In this document: piece after piece, positions 49,780 to 64,000 of the stretch
How positions within the stretch are numbered: the first letter of the stretch is position 1
How the letters are laid out: each line of letters begins with the position of its first letter
Program-made: the position numbers and the translations under genes
Notes under the pieces: generated by a model
The model's database searches: none
What the model saw: the letters and a program-made list of their open reading frames with translations, nothing else
What the model was told of the DNA's origin: nothing
NCBI GenBank assembly: GCA_029204225.1
Contig: CM055108.1
Coordinates: 23,215,029 to 23,279,028, forward strand
Length of the DNA stretch: 64,000 nucleotides
Reading direction: 5' to 3'
Source of the DNA: Diphasiastrum complanatum
Lineage: Eukaryota > Streptophyta > Lycopodiopsida > Lycopodiales > Lycopodiaceae

Positions 49780-51684
49780 CTGCTCAAATCTAGCCTTAGA
49801 GATCACAATGCTTTTATCAATAACTCCAATTGAAGATCTAAGCTTGACAAATGAATCTTTAGGTAAAGGTTTAGTAAACAAATCAGCCAAGCAACTTGAT
49901 GATGGCGCGTGTTGGAGCTTGATCTCTTTAGCTTGCACTTTTTCCCTCACGAAATGATGAGCAATTTCGATGTGTTTGCTCCTTGCATGGAATGTAGGAT
50001 TAGTTGCAAGTCTTGAACTTTACAAAAGAATCAAACACCATTGATTTTCTAGACAAGAGGTACATCCAACAAAATCTAGAATAGTCATCAATGAAGATTA
50101 CATAGTACTTGGCACCACCATTAGACTCATGTGAAAAACTATGAACATCCGAATGGATGAGTTCAAGAGGAGAGTTTGATCTTGATGTAGATCTTGAGAA
50201 GGGTAGCTTGTGAGCCTTTGAGAGGCTGCATGCTTCACATCTCTTCCCACACTTTGACAAATGCTTGGGGAGTCCAACTGCAAGCTCCTTTGTAGTATAG
50301 ATTCCATGGCTTTGTAGTTGGGGTGGCCCAACCTTTTGTGCCACAGTTCCACCTTTGATAGCTCCACCTTTGCCAAGTTAACACTCTCCACTGCAATATT
50401 AGCATCAAGCTTAAACAATCTACCTTGCTTAAAGCCTTTGGCTATACATTCATCATTTCTAAGGATGGAACAAACTCCATGCTTAAATTGTACATCTAGG
50501 CCATTATCCATTAACTGGCCAACACTAAGCAAATTCTTGGCTAACTTAGGAACATAAAGAACATTATCTAGATTCATCCTTTTGGATGATCCCACATACA
50601 AGGGAATTGTTCCTATTCCACTTATCTTACATTCTTGACTACTTGCAGTATAGATTGATCTATATAAGTCATTGTAAGAAAGTAAGGTGGAGAATATGTC
50701 CTTTTGATATGTCATGTGGGAACTTGACCCACTATCAATCCACCAAGAATCATTGGTGTTGCTCTTGGATGATGGTGGTTTGTTGGAAACCATCAAGGAT
50801 GACTCTTCATCCTCCTCTTCCTCCTGATGTGCAATGTTGCTTTGTTTGCTCTCTTGTGCCTTCTTCTTCTTGAGACATTCTGATGCAAAATGTCCTTTCT
50901 TTCCACAGAAAAAACATTTGTACTTGGACTTGTCTTTGATCTTGCCCTTTGAGCTTGAAGCCTCATCCTCCTCCTTGGTCTCCTTGAAGTGCTTCTTCTT
51001 GCCATTGGTCTTCTTCTTGCTTTTAAATGAGAAATTAGCTTTCTCATCACCATCCTGCAGAGAAATAGCATTCATTCTTGCATTGGTATGCAACATCATA
51101 TACTCTTCAGCTACTAATACACTGTGTAGCTTTTCTATAGTAGGCAAAGTGTCTTGGATTGCAAAGCTTTGGACCAAATTTGTAAAGCCACTCCCTAGAC
51201 CATTTAGGACAATCTGAACAAGCTCACTATCTTGAATCTTCTCTCCAATGGAAGCTAACTCCCTATCAAGAGACTTGATTCTTAGCACATAATCTTGTGC
51301 ATTCTCATCACTCCTCTTCATGCTTTGTAGAATCTGGTTCCTAAGCATGAGAACCCTCGAAGTGTTACTAGACTCATAGATAGATTTTAAAGATTCCCAA
51401 GCCTCTTTAGCACTCTTACATGATGATACTTCCCTTAAAAGATCATTGCTTACATTCATCTTAATACAGTGAAGTGCAAGCCTAGACCTCTTCTTGTATC
51501 TCACTAATTCCTGTGCACCTAGAGGTTCATCTTCATCATCTATTAGAAACTCATAAAGATCCTGGAGCACCATTAGTGACTCCATCCTCACTTTCCAAAT
51601 AGCATAATTGGTAGAATTTAACCTCTCACTAGCTTCTAGAAGGTAGGCTCCCACTGATCCCATCTTACTAGCAAGATTCGACAC
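49780..51684 (-). pseudogene. Copia-H gag-pol with internal deletion
   Basis: Gag begins near 51663 (MGSVGAYLLEASERLNSTNY), with zinc knuckle CFFCGKKGHFASEC near residue 256. Protease WWIDSGSSSHMT and LWHKRLGHPNYKAM follow in one 528-codon frame. A frameshift near 50290 puts integrase in the next frame (RCEACSLSKAHKLPF, LIHSDVHSF, FIDDYSRFCWMYL). At about 50013 integrase is joined directly to the end of RNase H (FHARSKHIEIAHHFVREKV … LADLFTKPLPKDSF), removing the rest of integrase, all of RT and most of RNase H. It is related to Copia-1 but is a separate subfamily. Confidence 0.92.
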
Positions 51685-52002
51685 ACAAGATATAGATTTA
51701 TTTGGAATTGAAACTCACAAAGGTTTCTAACTTGCAGTGTTTCACTCAAATGTTGACTTCTAATCCAACAGATGGATTTGTAATCACAGTTCTATCACTC
51801 CCTCACAAGCTGGAATGAAGATAAGAATTGGTTTGGGGACATTGGTCCTTTGACAATTTGAGTCTTGGTTCCATTGGTGAGAGAGCTAACTTGTAATTCA
51901 TCAAATTATATCTGACTAGCATGTTGAAGATGTACCTATGTTGTGTTATGTAGACCCTATTCTATTTTCTGTCTCTGTGGATTTGTATACCAAGGCAGAA
52001 AT
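51685..52002. other. Copia-H leader, no priming site seen
   Basis: This is non-coding sequence between the gag start and the LTR at 52003. The expected 5' LTR and TGGTATCAGAGCC of Copia-H are not visible, so the element is probably truncated here. Confidence 0.4.
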
Positions 52003-52497
52003 TGTCATGCCCATGACTAGTCCCGGGTAGCATGTCCACGCTAGGGACCGGTAGACCGATAACTCGTATGTTAATTGTGACTATAAGGCATTTGGGGCCC
52101 TTATGTGTGCATGGTCATAATTAATTGTTGTAGGTCTAAACACTTGATGGTGAATTGGTATGGGTCTATCAGTGAGTCGTTGGGGAGCTGGATGACGTGG
52201 CCCAGATAGGTTGCAGAGGTGTCTAGTGAGGTGTCACAGTGCACTACTAGTGGTGCATGGGCCTTGGAGGGTATAAGTATACCTATTGGGCTCTCACTAA
52301 TGTATGCTTAATAGCATGACCGGTGGCAGGATGCTGCTGGTGTGATGCCATTCTCCTCTCTGTGATTGATCCATAGCTTGGGGGCTAGATCCGTTCGATC
52401 TAGGTTTGGTTGGGTTGGTTTGTCCACCATCAGGTTCCCTTGTGTTGCTTGTGATTGGCATGCTTAGAATAGGATCCTTGGATAGAGGACATTATAT
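52003..52497 (+). repeat. Gypsy-like 5' LTR (element J)
   Basis: It starts TGTCATGCCCATGAC and has GGTATAAGTATACC (52269-52282) as a plausible TATA region. It leads to AGGACATTATAT and a priming site. The start resembles the minus-strand gypsy LTR at 19491. Confidence 0.6.
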
Positions 52498-52510
52498 TGG
52501 TATCAAAGCC
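52498..52510 (+). promoter_or_regulatory. Primer binding site of element J
   Basis: TGGTATCAAAGCC, identical to the Gypsy-B site at 37721-37733. Confidence 0.8.
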
Positions 52511-55500
52511 AATTCTAAGCTCGTTTAGCCATTGATTTGTGTTCAAGAGAAATCTCGAATTGTGGGGATTTTTTTCATTGTGTGATATGGAATCCTGACA
52601 CTTTTTTGAAAATTCAATGGAGTATGCAACGAAGTGGTGAAAGTGCGATTATTCTTCCTGTGGATTTCCTTATTTGAAGTGTAATCGGTTGTGTGGTAAG
52701 TGCACTACCAGGTATACAATCGGTTCGATTTTTAGACACTTCACATTGGTTTTCAGGAAGTAAATTTCCAGTTTTCAATTCACTTGTGTTGCCGTTTACT
52801 TCATTAGGGAGATTGTTTTGTTAGCAACGGGATCAGTTAGAGTGAATGATGGTTTTTACGGCTTTTTGTACATTACGTAGTGATTAGGTGGTTTTGTTGG
52901 CTGTCTTTTGCTTTTTTATGAGCCAATTTTGGCTTGAATCAGAGGAAAAGCACAAAAAGAAGCACAAAAAAGACTAACCACTGGTTGTGAGTGTTGGTGG
53001 TTTCTTACAGGATTTGCATGGCGGTTTCTTGGTGATTCACAGGTTTATGCTGGATTTTTTGGCAAATTAACAGTGTTTGCAGGCTTATATGAATCAGTAA
53101 AGCCATTTGTTATGGTATGAATTACAAGAAAGCCTAGCCTGTAGTGAACGGAAGGGCAGCTTGCAAATCTGTGGTTTAACTCTTTGTTAACAATAAGTTT
53201 TATTTTGGTTGTTGAATGGGGGTTGTATGGCCAAGTTTGGTGGGGGGGGGGGGGGGGGGCAGGGGTCTGGTAGCTTTTTATAAGTTTTGTTTTTTAAATG
53301 TATTCCATGGGCAATTTTTAGTAGTTTTGGATTACGTAAAATTAAATGCAGTTAAGGTTGAATCTAATGGCGTCGAAAATTGTGTAAATTTGATTGGGTT
53401 GTATCGACATGGTGTTTTCGGTATTGGCATTGGTATAATTTTAATAAGCACGTTATGGTTTGTAAAAATTGCGTTTTTTTGGACATTGCTTTATTAAAAG
53501 AACTTATACCCGTATTGATTCTTAACTGAACGTAATTTTTTTTTTTGGTTAAGAAGAGCAAATGGTTATGTGTTCTGGTGAGGAGGGACAATTTTCCCGT
53601 CTTCCATCACTTAAAAGTGATGACCCCTTGAATTTATAACAAGCCAACCAAATGCAAAATCATTTTAGATAGTTATAGGCCATTAATTCAAAACAACTTG
53701 GGCTAACAACTGGAAATTCCTCCGGGGATTAAAAGTCCGGAAGTTGTTGTTGACTGCATAAATCGTTGGCCAAGCTATTTTAGCTTATGCAACGTCCCAG
53801 AATAAAAAAAAAATGAATTTCGTCAGTTTTTTGCTTTGGGTAAGGCCTCCTCGTGGTGGAGGACGCAACCCATAAAAGTGTGATTGGGCTGAATTCCTGG
53901 AGGAATTTCGTAAGGCTTTTTCACAATTGACGAATTAGATCGCTTTGATTAACTGCAATGGGCAACCGAGAATGTAAATTCTTGGATTTTTTTGGCCAAG
54001 GTGTCTTTTTTTCAAAAATCATGCACGGCCAGAAAGGACCCATAAGCCTAAAATGGAAACAGAAATGGAACGAAAAAGTTGTTTTTTAATGTGCTTGAAG
54101 TCGTGGGCATGCCAACACTAATTGTTAAGGACAAGAAAAAGCCGGTTCGTTATTCCCCATTTCTAAATCTGTCACTGTGAGCCTTACGGTGACCGTAAAG
54201 ATTGTGAAAGGGGCGAAAGAATGTTTGTTTGAGTGAAGTTGGATTTTTTTATAAATCCTGAAAACTTCACGTACTTATAATTTTTTTTTGAGACTTTGAT
54301 CAGGAAGTGGAGGGCCTTCATGGAGGAAGAACCTGTGGTATGGGACGCAGGCAATTCCAAAATGAAGGTCTGAAACTAACTGGATCAGTTGACCGTAGTA
54401 TGGCCGTAAATCTTAGAGATGCCAAATACTGTCGGTCATAAAACGGGTGTTTTGTCAAGAATTTGAGATATTGGTCATGACCCCATTTTTGGATGTCTCA
54501 AATTTACAAAACCGGAAACCTGGAAAGCTATTTCCTTATAAAGGATATATTGGTGAATTTCTTAAGACATTTATTAACCCGAAAATTTGTGATTCCTTGG
54601 AAGGTAATACTGATTACCCATTGACCATGGACGATGTCACAAGGTTAATGAAACTGTTTTCTAAACTTATTTTCTCTACTTGAATCTTCAAGAAATCCTT
54701 TTCTGATTTACGGGTCAATTCTCAAGCTTGGTAACCAAGAAGATCTTTGGTTTAGTCGTCCTGTTGGGACAACATTGGTATTTGCTAACACTGATGCAAC
54801 ACTTCTTTTGGCTTTCAAGATTTTCTTAGATCTCTTATTAAACTCTTCTCCTGGGCAAATCTCAAATGATCTCGTTCGTTTCTTGTTAAAAAGGGGGAGA
54901 AGTAGGAAGAAAAGAGAATTATCAACGAGAAACATCGGTCAAAGATTCAAGGAGGAATTTGTTATATCAATGATGGACCTATTTTATGAATCAGAAACGA
55001 TAGGATATTTAGATATTACAGAAATCCTTTATGGATTATGGTAGATATCTAGTTTAAAGTTTTAAAAGGGGGAAATTTAGAAAGCACTCTTGTGGTAGAT
55101 AAGTGGCTGATTACGAATCCGATTGATTTGTATCAGAACTAGGAAAATATATTACAAGATGGGGGTTTGTTGAAACATGTTTCTTGCTGGCATTAGTCAA
55201 CTTGATCTTAGTATGGACTAAGATCTGTGGGTTGATGCAAGGGAGGAAATTCTTGCTAGCAATATATTCTTTTGATTTAATCTTCGATTGAGATTTTGAG
55301 GTGAAATAGCACTCTTTGAGAAATATTCTCTCTTAGAGGATAACCAAGTTACAGGATTCTCGGTTATGAAAGTGTTGTGTACAGATCAAGAGTTATTTGT
55401 AGAGATATGTTATGTAGTGAATCTTTGTGGGATCATTAAAACCTTTTGTACAAACTTCTAATCCTGTGGATCTACAAAGTATTCTGAGAACTAAGTTTAT

Positions 55501-56724
55501 TTGCATGCATAAACTAGTTGTTAGTACATAGGCATATTGATGAGAATTGTGTTTAAGACAATTTCTCGCTGGGTTAGTAATTTTTCATTGAGAATTGCTT
55601 ATTGACCTAGAAGTAATCTAGAATTAGATTAAATGTGGTGTTTTGGGTACCCCACCTAGACATTTAAATACAACTAACCGAATCAGAAGCGTTACTTCTG
55701 AGTTAGTTATTGAAAATCAACAACATAATCTTACTTATGGATATTGTTGTTAGATGTATTGCTTATAAGTCACAACGTCTATGAATCATTTTGGATTCAT
55801 TTACTGATGGGTGTGCATAGAATACATAAGAACTTTTGGAACTTATCTTTTCTCGTTCAGAGAAAATGGAATGCTATCCCGGAAGACTCAGGAGAGTTGG
55901 ATAGTTGTTGGTTGACAATAGTTAGAACTTCACGTAATGAGGTTCCGGTAAATCTTAAGTGATTCTAGATTAGAACTTAAGAGGAAAATCTAGACGTATT
56001 CTAGATTGAGACCCTAACTTTGGAATGACAATTTATGCCATGTCTAAAGTAAGGGCCTTTTTTATTTACAATCCTTATATTGGCACCGTGTAAGAGTTGT
56101 GAAAGTCTGGAACTTTCCACATGGAAAGGACTTTCAGGAACAACTCATGTGTCTTTTAAGAATAGTAATGTATTCTCATGATGTACTCTTATGATATGGT
56201 ATGGTTTCGGGAATCTGGAGAGTTGGGATTGTTGAATCTTAACTCAGATTCTAGGATATACCTAATCCATAAGAAAGGATTGTGATCGGTAGATTACCCC
56301 GGATGAATAAACAAGATAGTGGAATTTTGGTAATGACTCTTACCAAATCGACTATGTTTATTTGGGTAAAGACCAAGTAATTATTTGAGTATCTATTTTG
56401 GCTTTACGCAATGGGTGATATAGGTTAAAAACTATACGTAAGCACACATGGGCTATAACCGGTAGCCAAATGCTTACTGTAACCCAATCTCCATCAAGGT
56501 GATTACCTCTCCAAGGAGAATGCTATGAGAATATGAATAGATATCTTAACTGATCTTCTGATCTTGTAGGTAATCCTTGTTTTAACCGATCAAGTATAAC
56601 TAGAATTTAAACTATGATTCGTCAATCATAATTCATCGTATTCTTGTCCTATACTTAATAAAAGAAGGTTACTACCAATGATTAGAAGAACTTTAAGTTC
56701 ATAGTCATCTCTAATTTAGCAAGA
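52511..56724 (+). other. Element J body, no recognisable gag-pol
   Basis: About 4.2 kb with no zinc knuckle, protease, RT, RNase H or integrase motif on either strand. The longest ORFs (53216-53497, 54447-54683, 54775-55044, 55744-55962) are anonymous. 54447-55044 could be one decayed coding segment (FLKTFINPKICDS…, then LLLAFKIFLDLLL…), but I cannot name it. A run of 18 G sits at 53242-53259. No matching 3' LTR is seen before Copia-F begins. Confidence 0.5.
53242..53259. repeat. Poly-G run (18 G)
   Basis: A pure G18 flanked by TTTGGT and CAGGGG. It could also be an assembly-sensitive homopolymer. Confidence 0.9.
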
Positions 56725-57813
56725 AGGATCTTATTACTCCTATCAACTATTTTGCATTGATCAGATTCAAATTCTACGTGATGACCTAAGTCTGTAATTC
56801 TACTCACTGATAACAGATTTGTAGAGAGTTTCTAACATATAAGACCTTTGATAGAAATTTGAATTGATCATGTCGGAATTGCAATCTTACAGTACTTTCA
56901 CCTTCAGTAGTGTGAGTACTATTGTCACCAAGATGAACAAATTTCTTCGTGTTGTAAGGAGTGTAGGAGTTGAAGATCTCACGTTGATTGGTCATATGTT
57001 GAGCTGCTCCAGAATCCAGAAACCATGAATCATCCAAAAATGCACTGTGATCTTTGACCATAAATGCGCCTTTGTCCACTTCGACCTGAGGAGATGATAA
57101 AACTGTGTTTGCTTGTTGATCAGGTTGCTTGGCTGCGTTCTTCGCTTGAAGAATTCGGCAATCCTTGATCTCATGGTTATTGCGCCTGCACTACTTGCAA
57201 AACATGTTCTTCTTCAATTGTGGATCTGATGATTGTGCTTGACTTTGAGTCTGTTTCTGATTCGTTGCAGCCTTCTTGGAGCTTTTCTGCTTATGTTGCT
57301 TCGAGCCTTTGTTGACATATAGAGCCTGAGAGGAGGAAGTAGACGGAGTGTCTTGACTTCTTCGATTATCTTCTTGCAGCAACATAGTGATAACTCTAGT
57401 AAGAGTTAAATCTGAGTGTGTCGATATGATCATCACCCAATTCTCATATGTAGAGGGCAAGCTTGAAAGCAATGTCATAATTGCGTCTTGATCGTCTATG
57501 ACTGATCCGACAGCGGCCATCTGTTGCAAGAGATTCTTAAACTGGTTAATGTGACTTTGAAGTGAATCACCAATAGACATTTTGAATGTGAAGAATTTCC
57601 TTCGTAGATGTAACTTAGTAGTTACATCCCTCACGTCATATAGTGAGTTCAAAATGTCTCAAACATCTTTTGACGTTTTAGCTTCAGCTAAGTGTCCAAT
57701 CTGTGTATCTGATATATATGAGGATAATAAGTGCGAAAGCTTTACCGTCCTTCGATTTCCATTTTGAGTCGTCGTCTTCAGGTTTTACTTACAATGTAGC
57801 TAAAGCAAGCGTG

Positions 57814-57816
<3 letters not shown>
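56725..57816 (-). pseudogene. Copia-F gag–protease fragment
   Basis: Minus-strand gag (LYDVRDVTTKLHLRRKFF, LLSSLPSTYENWVM), a degraded knuckle (FCK-stop-CRRNNHEIKDC) and protease (FLDSGAAQHMTNQREIF), continuing to about 56725. It is a close relative of Copia-E (29.6-30.75 kb) in opposite orientation. It is truncated at one side by a CT tract and at the other by element J sequence. Confidence 0.88.

Positions 57817-57873
<57 letters not shown>
57817..57873. repeat. (CT)n microsatellite
   Basis: A pure CT run of about 57 bp at the edge of Copia-F. Confidence 0.95.
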
Positions 57874-57877
<4 letters not shown>

Positions 57878-58330
57878 AACATTGGACTAGGTATCGTTCA
57901 TGAGGTGGGGTACGGGCTGTAGCAAGATGAGCCACGAGGCGACGAATCTAGCTGCAAGGCTGTAGCCCACTGTCGGATGAACAATATCTAACATAGCAAG
58001 AGAGAGATAGGCGGTCAAGATCTAATTCTATTTGCAACCTATGCTATGGCTCATAATTTGCGTGTTCTCAACCAATGACGACGTAATGCCACATGTACGC
58101 TAATACACTGCTCACGACTGCTAGGTATCTCCTTGTTATGCACTCTCTCTTTCGCTCTCATCCAATACACAGGCTCCATCTCCAAACATCACAAGCAAAC
58201 AAGCGTCTCTCTCTCACTCACTATAGAAGCTCCTTCTCCAAACAAAAACACATTCTCACTGTTTGTTTTTCCCTCTTACCCAATAAGCAGCCTCCATCTC
58301 CAAACCCGAGCTCGCAACACTCTTGGAGCA

Positions 58331-58457
58331 CTCTCTCTCTCTCTCTCGTCCTAGGCACGTTCTCTCTGTTCCTCCCCCTCTGTCTCTCTCTCCCTCCCTC
58401 TCTCTGTCTCTCTCGGAGAGTGTGTGCACAGACACGCCGGCATCTCTCTCCCTCCCC

Positions 58458-58494
<37 letters not shown>

Positions 58495-58495
58495 G
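58331..58495 (+). promoter_or_regulatory. CT-rich tracts upstream of the IBR1-like gene
   Basis: CT repeats at 58331-58348, 58382-58414 and 58441-58493 lie about 230-390 bp before the start codon on the sense strand. Pyrimidine-rich (Y-patch, GA/CT) elements are common in plant core promoters and 5' leaders. I see no convincing TATA box between them and the ATG. A regulatory role is inference. Confidence 0.4.
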
Positions 58496-58719
58496 TTGAG
58501 TGTGTAAAGAGGGGCAACGGGCAACCAGTCACGCAATGGCAATTTTTGGGGCCTGTATCATTTTGCGAAAAGGGCCTTAAAATCCGGCGAACGCCAATTA
58601 CGTAATTCATAATAACTCACACCCTCGCAGGCACGCAGTTATCCAGCAGTCAATCATACCAATTAATCACTTACTTTTGTTGTTGTGCCGATCGATTTCC
58701 TGAATTGCTGAGCATCAGC

Positions 58720-62202
<3,483 letters not shown>

Positions 62203-62246
62203 ACACTTGGTGCTAGCTTAGCTGCTTGGTTTTGAACTTAAAACAG

Positions 62247-62252
62247 AATAAA
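62247..62252 (+). terminator. Candidate poly(A) signal
   Basis: AATAAA lies 45 bp after the stop codon of the IBR1-like gene, a plausible near-upstream element. Confidence 0.5.
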
Positions 62253-62634
62253 ATAGCTGCCCTCTTTTTTTACACACAGCAAGCTCAGGAGGAGGCTATA
62301 CACTAAAGAGTTTGACTTTTGTTCAAAGACCCAACACGTTGTCTTGCCTTTCATGTTGAGTGTCTCCCAAATCCCATGTTGTAACCTAAGTTTGTTCAAC
62401 TATTTTTGGCATTTTAGATTACCTTTGCCATTATCAACTTATTTCAAAGAGTTTCAATCACATCATGTTGAATGCTTTTGATTGTTTTAGGTTCATATTT
62501 GATTTTATGTGGATGCTCTAGAAGTCGTTCCTAAGCAACAACTTTATGCTTCTTTTGTTGGGTAATTTGATGGGTTGAGATGATTTGGTTTGGAATATGT
62601 GTGTGAGTGTGAGAATGCGTGCACGCATGGTGGA

Positions 62635-62636
62635 TC

Positions 62637-62691
<55 letters not shown>

Positions 62692-62781
62692 TACACACAC
62701 ACACACACACACAAACACACACACCCAAAGGCATGCGTACTACAACAAAGGTCACACTCCATTTTAAGGATGTAGCGCTCA

Positions 62782-62816
<35 letters not shown>

Positions 62817-62872
62817 GCCCAAAGGCATGCGTACTACAACAAAGGTCACATTCCATTTTAAGGATGTAGCAC

Positions 62873-62928
<56 letters not shown>

Positions 62929-62985
62929 AAAGGAATGCATTCTACAACAAAGGTCACACTCCATTTTAAGAATGTAGCAATTGTG
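62635..62985. repeat. Compound minisatellite: CT/CA tracts plus 53-bp core, three copies
   Basis: The core CCCAAAGGCATGCGTACTAC … GATGTAGC starts at 62724, 62818 and 62926, each preceded by a CT run, with CA runs before the first two. The cores differ by a few substitutions. Simple repeats and core have been duplicated together. Confidence 0.88.
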
Positions 62986-63477
62986 GAGCAGATAGGCATT
63001 ACAAACATGGCCTGAGCTAAAAACATAAATAATATTCAATCATCCTCCAATACTCCAGAGCAATTTTTGTGGTTATGGGCTTGTGAATTTAGGAGTTGGT
63101 GGACTAATGCATGTCAAACTTGTGTGGCAATAATCTTTTCTCATGGAGCATACAATCATGAGCATACACAGTGAGCATACAAGTACTCTACCTGGATGTG
63201 GCCAAATGCCAACAAACCCTAAGCTTAACCACTTATTAAATGTAGGGCACCCCCAAAAGTCAAGATAGGGCCCCCAAACAAAATTAGACCCCTAAGGACC
63301 CATGAGTCACTACATGACCAAAATTGGGTCCAACTGAAGTCATGGCCTAAATAACTAAATACCCATGGTTACACAAATCTCGACCTTTTAAGTCAAAGTA
63401 ACCTATGGATTAACTTTAGCATAGTCATTTATTTCTGACACCTTCATTAAATGACAATGCATAAAATGAAATCTTCA
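62986..63477. other. Non-coding spacer
   Basis: No ORF or repeat of note. It may include the LTR of the copia fragment that follows, but no TG…CA boundary or polypurine tract is clear. Confidence 0.35.
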
Positions 63478-64000
63478 CTATGTAACAAAGCCACCACGTG
63501 GTCTTGAATTTAAAGCTTTGCATAAAGCTTTCAAATTTCTCTCTAGGCAATGCCTTAGTGAAGAGGTCCGCAATATTATCCTCTGTAGGACAATACTCAA
63601 GTAAAATGTCTCATGAAGTATCTCTCGAACAAAGTGATAATGGATCTCGATGTGCTTTGTCCTCGCATGAAAAACAAGATTCTGTGCAATGGCAATAGCA
63701 CTTTGACTATCACTCAAGATAAGAGTGGTTGAGGGCTCGCAAAACTTCATGTCAACAAGTAGTCTTCTCAGCCATAAAACACTCCGTTGTGGCTGAAAAT
63801 ATCGCTCTATATTCTGTCTCACTAGAAGAAGTAGCCACGATCACAAAAGTAGGCATGTATCTTTTGATACCACATCCTTGGGGCTTGCTTCAGTCCTTAA
63901 AGTGTCTTCTTGAGAAGACAAACTTTATTTTCTTGGACTTCAAGCCAAAAAACCAGCAGGTTAGTGAAGGTACACTTCCTCGTTAAAATCACCATTGAAG
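63478..64000 (-). pseudogene. Copia-I RT/RNase H fragment, internally deleted
   Basis: From the window edge the minus strand encodes RT (FNEEVYLH, VCLLKKTL, GLKQAPRMWYQKIHAYF). At about 63845 it jumps to RNase H (SSSETEYR, LWLRRLLVDMKF, LILSDSQSAIAIAQN, ARTKHIEIHYHFVREI). The YVDD core and thumb are deleted. An in-frame stop and at least one frameshift are present. Confidence 0.85.

Noticed and set aside
58093-58605. 170-codon ORF just upstream of the IBR1-like gene
   Set aside because: It is open only through CT repeats (Ser/Leu runs) and is better read as promoter or leader sequence.
62635-62985. CRISPR-like spacing of three repeated cores
   Set aside because: Eukaryotic context; the spacers are CT/CA simple repeats, so this is a compound minisatellite.

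Overview
This is plant nuclear DNA. Ty1/copia and Ty3/gypsy LTR retrotransposons with plant-type priming sites (initiator-tRNA-Met sequence TGGTATCARAGCC) fill most of it. The one intact host gene is split by GT-AG introns and encodes a peroxisomal short-chain dehydrogenase of the plant IBR1/SDRA (DHRS4) type. Dense nested elements, large intergenic spaces and very long pure GA/CT tracts point to a large, repeat-rich genome. Divergence of the host protein from flowering-plant IBR1 as I remember it hints at a non-flowering land plant such as a fern, but that is a weak inference.

Layout. 1-5.8 kb: minus-strand copia element (Copia-1), nearly intact, with one in-frame TAG. 5.8-6.5 kb: unassigned. 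6.5-8.33 kb: Copia-2, a deletion derivative of the same family. 8.3-18.3 kb: mostly non-coding, with a 2-copy tandem repeat, three long GA tracts and two exon-like fragments resembling the N-terminus of VPS18. 17.4-18.6 kb: LTR-like sequence and a 295-bp CT tract. 18.9-23.28 kb: a minus-strand gypsy end with chromodomain, then a plus-strand gypsy (Gypsy-A) whose integrase is fused at 23283 to a 5'-truncated copia (Copia-3, to about 26.9 kb). 27.4-34.7 kb: copia pieces (Copia-G, an integrase scrap, Copia-E, Copia-D) and another GA tract. 34.7-48.2 kb: a degraded Tat-like gypsy (Gypsy-C) with repeated LTR pieces, split by a complete nested gypsy (Gypsy-B, 36570-42190) flanked by the 5-bp duplication CAAAG. 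48.2-51.7 kb: gag remnant and Copia-H, which has an internal deletion. 52.0-56.7 kb: a gypsy-like LTR with priming site but no recognisable coding region. 56.7-57.8 kb: Copia-F. 58.7-62.2 kb: the IBR1-like gene, six exons, 259 residues, C-terminal SRL peroxisomal signal. 62.6-63.0 kb: a compound CT/CA minisatellite. 63.5-64 kb: a copia scrap running off the window.

How it works together. The host gene should act alone in peroxisomal fatty-acid or indole-butyrate beta-oxidation. The transposon genes are almost all dead: stops, frameshifts and large deletions are described per element. I did not find a convincing new biological system. The observations most worth following are the gag-less Gypsy-B with repeats in its leader, the 33-bp CCAAT array in a copia LTR, the mismatched LTRs of Copia-1, the separate RNase H domain beside Gypsy-C, and the LTR at 52 kb with an empty body.
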